From: Bacteroidales bacterium
GTDB taxonomy: Bacteria; Bacteroidota; Bacteroidia; Bacteroidales; P3
Direction of reading: 5' to 3'
Assembly: GCA_017522105.1 (NCBI GenBank)
Contig: JAFXAA010000024.1
Location: 1-64,000, forward strand
Length of the DNA: 64,000 nucleotides
The notes under the pieces: model-generated
Told to the model about the DNA's origin: nothing
Seen by the model: only the letters and a program-made list of their open reading frames with translations
The model's database searches: none
Position numbers and translations under genes: made by a program
In this document: positions 7,113 to 15,064 of the stretch, piece by piece
Layout of the letters: the number at the start of each line of letters is the position of its first letter
How positions within the stretch are numbered: position 1 is the first letter of the stretch

Positions 7113-8209
7113 ACGTGAGGCACATATTAGGCATTTCTGGAGGAAAAGACAGCGCAGCCCTTTCCATCTATCTCAAACAGAAGTATCCTGAATTGAAGAT
7201 AGAGTACTACAATTCTGATACAGGTTGTGAACTGGCAGAAACAGAGTTGCTCATTGACCGTCTCGAAGCATATTTGGGGAAGATAGTTCGATTACGTGCG
7301 GCAAAAGAAAGTCCTGAACCTACGCCATTTCATCATTTCCTTAAAGCAGCCGGCGGCTTTCTCCCTTCTCCACAAGCTCGCTGGTGCACTCAGAAGATGA
7401 AGTTGCAGGAGTTTGAGCGATATGTGGGTGACGATATGGCTGTATCATACGTTGGCATTCGTGGTGACGAAGACCGTGATGGTTATATCTCCTCCAAACC
7501 GAATATTCAGGCGGTATTTCCATTCCGCAAAAATATTTGGAGTCTTGATGTTATCAACAAGTTCCTTGGTAACGACAATCTCGACCAGCTGGTGGCACTC
7601 TATGAACAGTTGTGTCCGCAGGGATTGATGCACGATGAGATAATTGAGACGGCCAAGCGCAAAATAGATAAACAGTTCTTCTATTCGAAGAAACTGAATG
7701 CACTACTCGATTACGATGTTCGCCTATTTAATCACGCAGTATTTGAGTATTTGAAGACAACCGACTATCCCGTAGGCAAGCTGGATAAATTCCCTCTGCT
7801 AGATAATACGGATGTGCTGGTAAAAGAAGATATTTTCCGTTTATTGCGCGAAAGCGGAGTGGGGGTTCCTGCCTATTATGAGGAGATACCCTTTGAGGTG
7901 GACGGAAAGCAAGGGGCATATTGTCGCAGCCGTTCTGGGTGTTATTTCTGTTTCTTCCAACAAAAGATAGAGTGGGTGTGGCTTCTCGAACAACATCCCG
8001 ACTTGTACAAAAAAGCCATGGAGTTTGAGAAAGATGGCTACACATGGAATCAAGGAGAAAGTCTGGCTGAACTTGCGAAACCTGAACGTGTGCGCCAAAT
8101 TAAACTTGATATAATCAAACGTCAGGAAGAAAACCGCCAGCAGAATAAAGGCACAACGCTGGTGGACATTCTTGGTGGTGATATAATGTGTTCAAATTGT
8201 TTCATCTGA
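7109..8209 (+). CDS. DndC-like phosphoadenosine phosphosulfate reductase-family protein
   Basis: I start at ATG 7109, which overlaps the preceding stop (ATGA), giving 366 aa. The PP-loop SGGKDS is at residues 10-15. RWCTQKMK places Cys93, and YCRSRSGCYFCFF gives Cys272, Cys278 and Cys281. One plus three cysteines in this order is the pattern that holds the [4Fe-4S] cluster in DndC/SspD-type proteins. Another pair, CSNC, sits at residues 361-364 near the C-terminus. The family adenylates or activates substrates at the PP-loop; DndC/SspD members act in replacing a DNA backbone oxygen with sulfur. Assimilatory sulfate reduction is unlikely given the neighbours. A cysteine desulfurase (DndA/SspA) is not in the window and would have to be supplied by IscS or SufS elsewhere. 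Confidence 0.85.
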   Translation: MNVRHILGISGGKDSAALSIYLKQKYPELKIEYYNSDTGCELAETELLIDRLEAYLGKIVRLRAAKESPEPTPFHHFLKAAGGFLPSPQARWCTQKMKLQEFERYVGDDMAVSYVGIRGDEDRDGYISSKPNIQAVFPFRKNIWSLDVINKFLGNDNLDQLVALYEQLCPQGLMHDEIIETAKRKIDKQFFYSKKLNALLDYDVRLFNHAVFEYLKTTDYPVGKLDKFPLLDNTDVLVKEDIFRLLRESGVGVPAYYEEIPFEVDGKQGAYCRSRSGCYFCFFQQKIEWVWLLEQHPDLYKKAMEFEKDGYTWNQGESLAELAKPERVRQIKLDIIKRQEENRQQNKGTTLVDILGGDIMCSNCFI

Positions 8210-8210
8210 T

Positions 8211-10487
8211 ATGGGAAACCTACAAGAAATAGAATGGCCTAAGAGCCGACGTTATAAATCGGGAACCGAATGGGAACCTGCTGGTTTTTTCAGCGACGGT
8301 TTACTGGAGGCTTCCAGGTTTGACTTAATGTTGGGCTTTTTCTCATCTACAGCCATCAATGTACTTGCTGACGGCTTTGCTGCATTCATTGCCAATGGGG
8401 GAAGGATGCGAATGATTATCAATGATATCTTGAGTTTTGAGGATTGGAATGCATTCCATGTGGCTGAAGACAATAGCACCTCAATCACTTATTTTGACCT
8501 TTCCAACATTCAGCAGTTGAAGTCAGTTCTCAGTAAACGAGGGAAGCACTTTTTTGAATGCTTATCTTGGATGATACGAAATAATCGCATTGATATTCAG
8601 ATTGTTGTTCCTAAAAGTGGCATTGGAATAGCTCATACAAAATGTGGCCTTTTCTCTGACGGTACAAACAATGTTGCATTTGAAGGATCTTGTAATTTCT
8701 CATCTACCGCATTGCTACAAAACAACGAAAGCTTATCGGTTTTCTGTTCATGGGATGGGGAACGTGACAAATATCGTATTGATTGTATCGCAGAAGACTT
8801 TGAAAAAACTTTTTCTGGCAACGACCAATCCGTCAAATACCTTAAAGTTGATGAGATTTCAGCTCAAATAACTGATACATTTGAGCAAAAGCAATTGTCA
8901 CAATTAATAACTGACGAGAAGGATATTATAAAAAAAGGTTTGTCAACGACAGTTGAGAAAGCCCTTCAACGAGCAAAAAAAAGAGTTTTAGATGCATTGC
9001 AGGATTATTCCCCTAAAGACGAGAATTCATCCGAATTAACTGATTTTTGCATTCCACATTTCCCATATCCATCAGGACCTCGCGACTACCAAAAAAAAGC
9101 ATTCGATAACTGGAAAAACAACGGCCAAAAAGGCCTTTTCGCGATGGCTACTGGAACAGGTAAAACCATTACATCATTAAATTGTCTGTTGGAGATATAT
9201 CAACGTAAAGGTTACTACAAAGCCCTTATCTTGGTCCCTACCCTGACTCTTGTTGAACAATGGGAAGGTGAGTGTCGGAAATTCAATTTTGATAACATTG
9301 TAAAGGTTTGTTCCAATAACGATACATGGGAATCGTCTATAGCAAATTTAACGGCGATAGAACTATCTACCGATGACACAAACAAAATTTCTTATATTAT
9401 TATTTGCACTTACGCTTCTTTTGCTCATTCATCGGTATTCATGAGGTTGAACAGATTTCCTGAAGACAAAGTATTACTGATTGCAGACGAGGCTCACAAT
9501 ATTGGCGGAGGCAAAGTGGCACAACGTTTGTCTGATATAGTTTATTTCCGCAGAATAGGTCTCTCCGCTACCCCTGAAAGGCAATTCGACGATGAAGGAA
9601 ATAATAGGTTGAAAGAATTTTTCGGATGTGATGGTGACTATACCTTTGAATATTCTATGCAAAAGGCCATTCAGAACGGAGCTCTGTGTCCCTATTATTA
9701 CTATCCTCATATTATCAGACTAACAGATCGGGAAATGTCAGATTATGTCGACATTACCATGAGAATTGTACGGATTATGGGATATAGTGACGAGCAAAGC
9801 AAAGAAACCTTAAAAAGACTCTTGCTAAAACGCAAACGTATAATACATAAGGCTGAGCATAAAGTAGAAACGCTCAAAGAAATTGTAGAAAAAAGATTTA
9901 CGGAAACCGGTTCATTGAAATACACTTTAGTATATGTACCCGAAGGAAATAAACCCGATGATCAAACAGCGGATATTTTTGACACCAGCGATTTTTTGGA
10001 GAAAAACGACGATGACCAACATCTTATCGATAAATATACTGCGATAATTCGCGATATTGACCGACACGTTGTTGTAAGGCAGTTTACTTCTGAATCATCA
10101 GAAAGAGAAAAAATGCTTCGTGAATTTGCAAATGGAGATTTGCATGTACTAACCTCAATGAAATGCCTAGATGAAGGTGTTGATGTTCCGCGAAGCGAAT
10201 TCGCCATCTTCTGTTCAAGCACAGGTAATCCTCGCCAATTCATTCAACGCAGGGGGCGTGTGCTTCGAACACATCCAGAAAAACCTTTTGCAACAATACA
10301 CGATATGATTGTTTTACCATACGAATCTGAAGCCCCAAGTGGTGATTTGTTTGCAATCGAAAAAAGTATGGTGGAGAGCGAAGTAAAGCGAGTTAGAGAT
10401 TTTGCATTGCTGTCAAAAAACTGCCATACTACAATCAACACATTAGATAAAATACTGGAAATGTATAATATATCAATATTTGAATAA
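8211..10487 (+). CDS. PLD-nuclease/SF2 helicase restriction protein
   Basis: The 758-aa protein has an N-terminal phospholipase D-like region with AHTKCGLFSDGT near residue 140 followed by FEGSCNFSSTAL, a single HKD-type site. It has a superfamily 2 helicase core: ATGTGKT at about 314-320, ADEAHN near 424, SATPERQ near 452 and QRRGRVLR near 678. The same architecture is known as a DNA phosphorothioation system restriction enzyme. It is the only clear nuclease candidate of the operon, so it probably translocates on and cuts unmodified DNA. The start is 1 bp after the preceding stop. HxK is followed by Asp at x5 instead of the usual x4, which may be a family feature. Confidence 0.85.
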   Translation: MGNLQEIEWPKSRRYKSGTEWEPAGFFSDGLLEASRFDLMLGFFSSTAINVLADGFAAFIANGGRMRMIINDILSFEDWNAFHVAEDNSTSITYFDLSNIQQLKSVLSKRGKHFFECLSWMIRNNRIDIQIVVPKSGIGIAHTKCGLFSDGTNNVAFEGSCNFSSTALLQNNESLSVFCSWDGERDKYRIDCIAEDFEKTFSGNDQSVKYLKVDEISAQITDTFEQKQLSQLITDEKDIIKKGLSTTVEKALQRAKKRVLDALQDYSPKDENSSELTDFCIPHFPYPSGPRDYQKKAFDNWKNNGQKGLFAMATGTGKTITSLNCLLEIYQRKGYYKALILVPTLTLVEQWEGECRKFNFDNIVKVCSNNDTWESSIANLTAIELSTDDTNKISYIIICTYASFAHSSVFMRLNRFPEDKVLLIADEAHNIGGGKVAQRLSDIVYFRRIGLSATPERQFDDEGNNRLKEFFGCDGDYTFEYSMQKAIQNGALCPYYYYPHIIRLTDREMSDYVDITMRIVRIMGYSDEQSKETLKRLLLKRKRIIHKAEHKVETLKEIVEKRFTETGSLKYTLVYVPEGNKPDDQTADIFDTSDFLEKNDDDQHLIDKYTAIIRDIDRHVVVRQFTSESSEREKMLREFANGDLHVLTSMKCLDEGVDVPRSEFAIFCSSTGNPRQFIQRRGRVLRTHPEKPFATIHDMIVLPYESEAPSGDLFAIEKSMVESEVKRVRDFALLSKNCHTTINTLDKILEMYNISIFE

Positions 10488-10488
10488 T

Positions 10489-10725
10489 ATGGGACACAAT
10501 CTTACAAATGCAGACAAGATTCTGCAAGCGGTACTAAAAGACCCTGGCCTAGTTAATTTAGGTGAATATCGGCCTCAGGAGTACGAAACTATTTCCGATG
10601 CTTTAAACTCGGATAATGCGTACGTATACACCGTTGCCAAAATAATTGACGAGGGAAGTATGGGGAATAAGTCAGAAAAACAGCTGTACAACGAGATTGC
10701 AAACTATTTATTTAAGAACATATGA
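10489..10725 (+). CDS. 78-aa small operon protein
   Basis: ATG 10489 follows the helicase stop by 1 bp, and the last codons overlap the next ATG (ATGA at 10722-10725). The product is small, acidic and probably all-helical, with LTNADKILQAVLKDPGLVNL near the N-terminus and QLYNEIANYLFKNI at the end. It occupies the place where Dnd clusters often keep a small protein (DndE or a Dnd-associated small protein), but I see no DndE motif. The tight coupling on both sides makes it a real gene. Function unknown; a stoichiometric partner of the DndD-like ATPase is plausible. Confidence 0.75.
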   Translation: MGHNLTNADKILQAVLKDPGLVNLGEYRPQEYETISDALNSDNAYVYTVAKIIDEGSMGNKSEKQLYNEIANYLFKNI

Positions 10726-12878
10726 TACTAAAGCAGATAACAATAAAAAATTTCCGCCTGTATTATGATAAGAATACATTCGACTTATCGGATAGGCTTA
10801 CTCTCATCATTGGCGACAATAACGATGGAAAAACGACGTTCTTTGAGGCTTTGGAATGGTTGTTTGACACATCAACAGAAGATAAAAATATAGTCAATAT
10901 TTCTGCTAAACGAAAGTCCGAGTTAAGTATTGGCGAATCTGATACAATGAGTGTATCAATCGTGTTTGATCATGATGGGGAAAAGGAGATTGAAAAACAA
11001 TTCACTTTTACCAAGCAGGCAGATAGATCGATTAACACTAGTGGCTTCAAGTTTATTGGCTACGAAGAGCGTGGTTCTGAACGGGTACAGGTATCTGGTA
11101 AATCATTACTGGAAAGTTGCTTTGAGGCAACGATTAGAAAGTATTGTCTTTTCAAGGGTGAATCTGACTTGAAAGTGTTTGATAATGAAACGGCATTAAA
11201 AACGTTGGTAAATAAGTTTTCCAATATTCGAGAGATTGACAAATACCTAGAACTTGCTGAACGATTTGAAGCCGACTCGCAATCTGTTGTGGCCAAAGAA
11301 ATGAGGAACAACAAGAAAACTGAACAAAAAGCAAAACTTTTAGAAGCAGATCGTTTAGAAAACAATAAAGCGTTGCAGCGTATTAGAAACGAGATGCAAG
11401 AAACGCGTGAAGAGATTAACAGTTACTCTATCCGTATAGATAAGCTTGAACAAAATCAAGATAAGTTTGAAATTTTCCAAGAACTGAAAAAAAGAATAGA
11501 GAATCTAATAAGCAAAAAAAATGAAGTTGCCAGAAGGGCTTATTGCGAGTATAATACCAATCTTTTGGATAGATTATGGATTCTTCAGTCGTTCCCCCAA
11601 ATATTAGACGAGTTCCAGAAAAAAGCCGACGAATTGAGTCGTAAAAAGAGAGATCTGGAAACAAAAGACATTGAAAGAAAGGCTGTGGAGAAGGGGAAAA
11701 AAGAGCTTGCAGATAGTTTAATGAATGGTGCAACACCTCTCCCGTGGTATGTTCCAGATGAAAATACTATGCGGGAAATGATTGACGAACACATCTGTAA
11801 GGTATGTGGCCGAGAGGCGCCAGAAGGTTCTGAGGCTTATAATTTCATGGTAAAGAAGTTGAATGATTTTCTAGCAATGCAGAGTAAGAAGTCTGAGAAA
11901 GTAATTGAAGACGAGACTCCTCTGTTTTCCAATCAGTACATTGATGAAATAAGAACAATGTCCAATGCTTTGGGTGGTTGGTCTAAAAAAGAAATCATTA
12001 GTTTGAGAAAAAAGATTGCAGACGAACTTGACTTTGTGCAGGCACGAAAACGTGATCTTGATAAGATAAACCAACAAATTACTGAATCAGAAGAAGAGAA
12101 AACTCGGTTGTTGCTACAAGCACAAGGATTGTCTGAAGATATGCTCGAAAAGGGATACCGTGATTACAAAGGGTTTAATGACAGGAAAAAAGATGCCGAA
12201 GTCAAAATAGCAAGATTAGAGAAAGACCTCGAGTTTGCTTTAAAAGAAAAAGAAAGGATTGATAACGAATTTAATAATCTGGCGCCACAAAGTGGCACAA
12301 CGGCAATCTTTAATCGCGTTCATCTTGCCTTTGACATGATTATGAAGGCCTTCTCTAAAGCAAAAGACCGAAATATAACAGAGTTTCTGGAAGACCTCGA
12401 AACCCAAACAAACGACTATTTCGAGAAGTTGAACATTGATGATTTTAGAGGCCGTATTGGGATATACAGAAGTGTCGATGGTACAGCATCCATAAAACTA
12501 TATAGTTCTGACGGTACCCTTATTGAGAAACCCGGTGGAGCACAAATGACCACAATGTATATGTCTGTCCTTTTTGCAATCTCAAACATCACGACATTGA
12601 AGCGAGAACAAGACTATCCTCTAATATTCGATGCTCCTACTTCATCTTTTGGAGAATACAAGGAGGACGGTTTCTACAATATTGTTGACAACATTGACAA
12701 GCAATGTATTATAGTGACTAAAGATTTGCTTATTGTAGACAAAGCCGCTAACACAAAGAAAATCGATGAAAGCGTTTTGAAGAATATGACATGCAAAGTA
12801 TATCAAATATGCAAACATCCTGGGTTTGACGATAAAGATTACACCACTCTTTTCACCACTCTTAAAAAAATACAATAA
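10722..12878 (+). CDS. DndD/Rad50-like SMC-type ATPase with zinc hook
   Basis: The 718-aa protein starts MILKQITIKNFRLYYDKNTF, the standard SMC/RecF-family first strand. Walker A GDNNDGKTTFFEAL is at residues 31-44. Two long coiled-coil arms (about 190-350 and 400-540) flank a CKVC at 359-362, a Rad50-type zinc hook. The C-terminal half-site has a signature region GGAQMTTMYMSVLFAI and Walker B YPLIFDAPTSS near 630. DndD proteins in phosphorothioation systems share this layout and are thought to open or remodel DNA for the DndC step. Its linkage with the DndC-like gene supports that role, though Rad50-like ATPases also act in other defence systems. Confidence 0.85.
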   Translation: MILKQITIKNFRLYYDKNTFDLSDRLTLIIGDNNDGKTTFFEALEWLFDTSTEDKNIVNISAKRKSELSIGESDTMSVSIVFDHDGEKEIEKQFTFTKQADRSINTSGFKFIGYEERGSERVQVSGKSLLESCFEATIRKYCLFKGESDLKVFDNETALKTLVNKFSNIREIDKYLELAERFEADSQSVVAKEMRNNKKTEQKAKLLEADRLENNKALQRIRNEMQETREEINSYSIRIDKLEQNQDKFEIFQELKKRIENLISKKNEVARRAYCEYNTNLLDRLWILQSFPQILDEFQKKADELSRKKRDLETKDIERKAVEKGKKELADSLMNGATPLPWYVPDENTMREMIDEHICKVCGREAPEGSEAYNFMVKKLNDFLAMQSKKSEKVIEDETPLFSNQYIDEIRTMSNALGGWSKKEIISLRKKIADELDFVQARKRDLDKINQQITESEEEKTRLLLQAQGLSEDMLEKGYRDYKGFNDRKKDAEVKIARLEKDLEFALKEKERIDNEFNNLAPQSGTTAIFNRVHLAFDMIMKAFSKAKDRNITEFLEDLETQTNDYFEKLNIDDFRGRIGIYRSVDGTASIKLYSSDGTLIEKPGGAQMTTMYMSVLFAISNITTLKREQDYPLIFDAPTSSFGEYKEDGFYNIVDNIDKQCIIVTKDLLIVDKAANTKKIDESVLKNMTCKVYQICKHPGFDDKDYTTLFTTLKKIQ

Positions 12879-12884
12879 TACAAC

Positions 12885-13460
12885 ATGGAAAACATTAGAC
12901 TTTTTGACAAATGGTTAACCATAGATCCTCAATGGGAAACAAGATACACCGATATACTGACCACATTCTGCAATTATGGTAGCGGGGAGAATTCTCTTCG
13001 TGAATCGAAGGGAAAGATATTCGGTGCTGGCTATGAACTGTTTATCGTGGCATTCTTTATTGGGCTATATTATAACCAGCGCAAGCCTCTCACAAGTGAT
13101 GCCGCCAAAAGAAAATCCTTTGGACATAGAGTGGAATATTGGGGAAATATAGAAACACGTTTAGGTCGTCAGGCATACCCTAAGATTCGTGATTATATGT
13201 TTGCCGCGTTGATCGCTCGTACAGATATTGATTTTATTGCGTTGGAAAAAGACGAACTTCCCCTGAAAGATGCCGTTTCTGCACTAAAATGCACAATGGA
13301 GGAATATGCCAATTATGGTTTTTCTTTCATTCAGGATAAGGTTGACGAAGACTCGGGATTCTTCTATAAAGATCCTGGTTTTCTCGAGGTATTCCTTGAG
13401 ATAGGCCAGCAGAAACACGTATCCAATCCGCCAATAAATGAGCCGGAATCGCTAGATTGA
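12885..13460 (+). CDS. 191-aa last protein of the defence operon (possible Dnd-associated protein)
   Basis: It begins 6 bp after the DndD-like stop. A central block SKGKIFGAGYELFIVAFFIG followed by LYYNQRKPL resembles the hydrophobic motif of small phosphorothioation-associated proteins. The rest, including a C-terminal acidic stretch, I do not recognise. There is no signal peptide and the hydrophobic block is short for a membrane span, so it is probably cytoplasmic. It ends the A/T-rich operon; the next 450 bp are non-coding or decayed. Confidence 0.7.
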   Translation: MENIRLFDKWLTIDPQWETRYTDILTTFCNYGSGENSLRESKGKIFGAGYELFIVAFFIGLYYNQRKPLTSDAAKRKSFGHRVEYWGNIETRLGRQAYPKIRDYMFAALIARTDIDFIALEKDELPLKDAVSALKCTMEEYANYGFSFIQDKVDEDSGFFYKDPGFLEVFLEIGQQKHVSNPPINEPESLD

Positions 13461-13508
13461 ATGGAATATCCGTAATACCGCTATTGCTCGCCGGTGGTGT
13501 CGAGGAAG

Positions 13509-13757
13509 ATGAGTGAGGAATACCCTAAAGAGAGCGCCCCGATAAACGGTTTCTACGTTACCTATCACGGTGACAACAATGCGAAGAAGAAAGTGCTGGA
13601 AGAAATCGCCGAACGATTGGAGAAACGGATAGAGGTGGAAATTGTCTGACCCGATACCATCGAGAACTCCAAAGACGTGGGAGTGAAATTGACCAAGGAC
13701 GTACTTTGGAGCAGATTCCCGACCAGCTGCATCTCGGTTTGAAGGTGGAAATAGTCT
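13509..13757 (+). pseudogene. decayed coding remnant between the defence operon and the ATPase gene
   Basis: An ATG at 13509 opens 46 codons ending with EIAERLEKRIEVEIV and a TGA at 13647. Further protein-like sequence follows (DTIENSKDVGVKLTKDVLW), then a second segment KVEIV with a TGA. The near-identical ends (AGGTGGAAATTGTCTGA and AGGTGGAAATAGTCTGA) suggest an internal duplication. It is too broken to name. Confidence 0.35.
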
Positions 13758-13825
13758 GATGGCAGAAACGATTTGCGTTGAAGTATAGTATTGATTTTGT
13801 GTTGTATAATACAGAAACGACAAAA

Positions 13826-13860
13826 AGTTCACAACTTTGTGGACCACAAAGTTGTGAACT
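13826..13860. promoter_or_regulatory. perfect 17-bp-arm palindrome, probable repressor operator
   Basis: AGTTCACAACTTTGTGG (13826-13842) and its exact reverse complement (13844-13860) flank a single A. The site covers the -33 region of the promoter whose -7 box (TAATTTTG) is at 13874-13881. A dimeric repressor bound here would block transcription of the ATPase gene. It is not a terminator, as no U-run follows it. Confidence 0.75.
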
Positions 13861-13873
13861 CTAAAAAATGTTG

Positions 13874-13881
13874 TAATTTTG
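13874..13881 (+). promoter_or_regulatory. -7 box TAATTTTG of the ATPase gene
   Basis: TAATTTTG matches TAnnTTTG. It lies 14 bp after the palindrome and 28 bp before ATG 13910. The -33 element would fall inside the palindrome. Confidence 0.6.
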
Positions 13882-13909
13882 CAGTCGGAATACATAAAAA
13901 CTCAAGACA

Positions 13910-15037
13910 ATGAAAAAAGCTTTTGTATATGGTGTTGCTGTTGAAGGAGAGAACTTTACGGACCGCATTGAGGAGACCCGACGACTGAAAAGGGATTTTG
14001 AAAACGGCCAAAATGTAGTGTTGATATCCCCTCGCCGAATGGGGAAAACATCATTGGTGAGACGTGTGATATCCCAAGTGGACACCAACAAGATTGCCGT
14101 TGTACACCTCGACATCTACGACTGCCGTACGGAGTATGAATTCTACAACAAGTTGGCGACAGCGGTGCTGAAACAGGTCTCGAAGAAAGGGGAGTTGATG
14201 CTCCGCAACATCAAGGAATTCCTGACACGGTTGACACCCAGGGTCTCGTTCGGCATCGACCCCGCCAACGAGATGTCGGTGTCGTTGGGTATTGCCCCCG
14301 AAGACTATTCACCCGAAGAGATACTGCAACTGCCGGAGAAGATGGCACACAAGATAGGGAAACATATCGTGATATGTATCGACGAATTCCAGCAGATAGG
14401 CAATTTCCCCGACTCGATAGATGTGCAGAAGCGCATACGTGGGGTGTGGCAGCTACAAGAAGAGGTGTCCTACTGTCTCTACGGCAGCAAGAAGCATATG
14501 CTGACCAACCTGTTCCAGAACAAACGGATGCCGTTCTATCAGTTTGGAGATATCCGATTTCTCCAGCCCATAGCCCTCGATGACTGGATTCCTTTCATCC
14601 GAGGTAAATTTGAGGAGAGCGGGCTGTTGATCTCCGATGAGCAAATCACAAGGATATGCGAGACGGTGGAGTACCAGTCGTCGTATGTGCAGCAGTTGGC
14701 GTGGAATGTGATGCTATGTTGTGACAAAGTGGTGGATGAGACGGCGATGGAGGAGGCCTTGGACGACCTTATTGGCCAAAGCTCGATCCTTTTCCTGCAG
14801 CAGACAGAAGGTCTGTCGTCTTACCAGATGAATTTCCTCAAAGCCCTCGTGGCGGGTGAGACAGGCGATTTTACATCGGCCGCCATTCTCAAGAAATATC
14901 ACTTAGGGACAAAATCAAATATCAGCCGACTGACGGACACACTGATCAAGAAAGAGCTGATAGAGAAAACGGGCCGCACGATAACCATAGCAGATCCCGT
15001 GTTCCGCTTGTGGATGCAGCGTGAGCATAACGATTAA
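13910..15037 (+). CDS. ATPase_2 (archaeal-type AAA) family protein
   Basis: The 375-aa product has Walker A SPRRMGKTSLV at residues 39-49 and Walker B HIVICIDEFQQI near 150. A C-terminal winged-helix region (about 285-375) includes DPVFRLWMQ. This is the typical layout of the ATPase_2/DUF234 STAND-like family, common in Bacteroidetes and archaea and often linked to defence or mobile DNA. The exact role is unknown. The promoter carries a perfect palindrome, which suggests control by a dimeric repressor or self-control by the winged helix. The AlbA_2 gene follows after 27 bp on the same strand. Confidence 0.85.
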   Translation: MKKAFVYGVAVEGENFTDRIEETRRLKRDFENGQNVVLISPRRMGKTSLVRRVISQVDTNKIAVVHLDIYDCRTEYEFYNKLATAVLKQVSKKGELMLRNIKEFLTRLTPRVSFGIDPANEMSVSLGIAPEDYSPEEILQLPEKMAHKIGKHIVICIDEFQQIGNFPDSIDVQKRIRGVWQLQEEVSYCLYGSKKHMLTNLFQNKRMPFYQFGDIRFLQPIALDDWIPFIRGKFEESGLLISDEQITRICETVEYQSSYVQQLAWNVMLCCDKVVDETAMEEALDDLIGQSSILFLQQTEGLSSYQMNFLKALVAGETGDFTSAAILKKYHLGTKSNISRLTDTLIKKELIEKTGRTITIADPVFRLWMQREHND

Positions 15038-15064
15038 GAATACTAACCAATAATATATTGATAT

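Noticed and set aside
12885-13460. glycoside hydrolase for the last defence gene
   Set aside because: No catalytic acid motif or sugar-binding pattern; the operon context and hydrophobic block argue against it.
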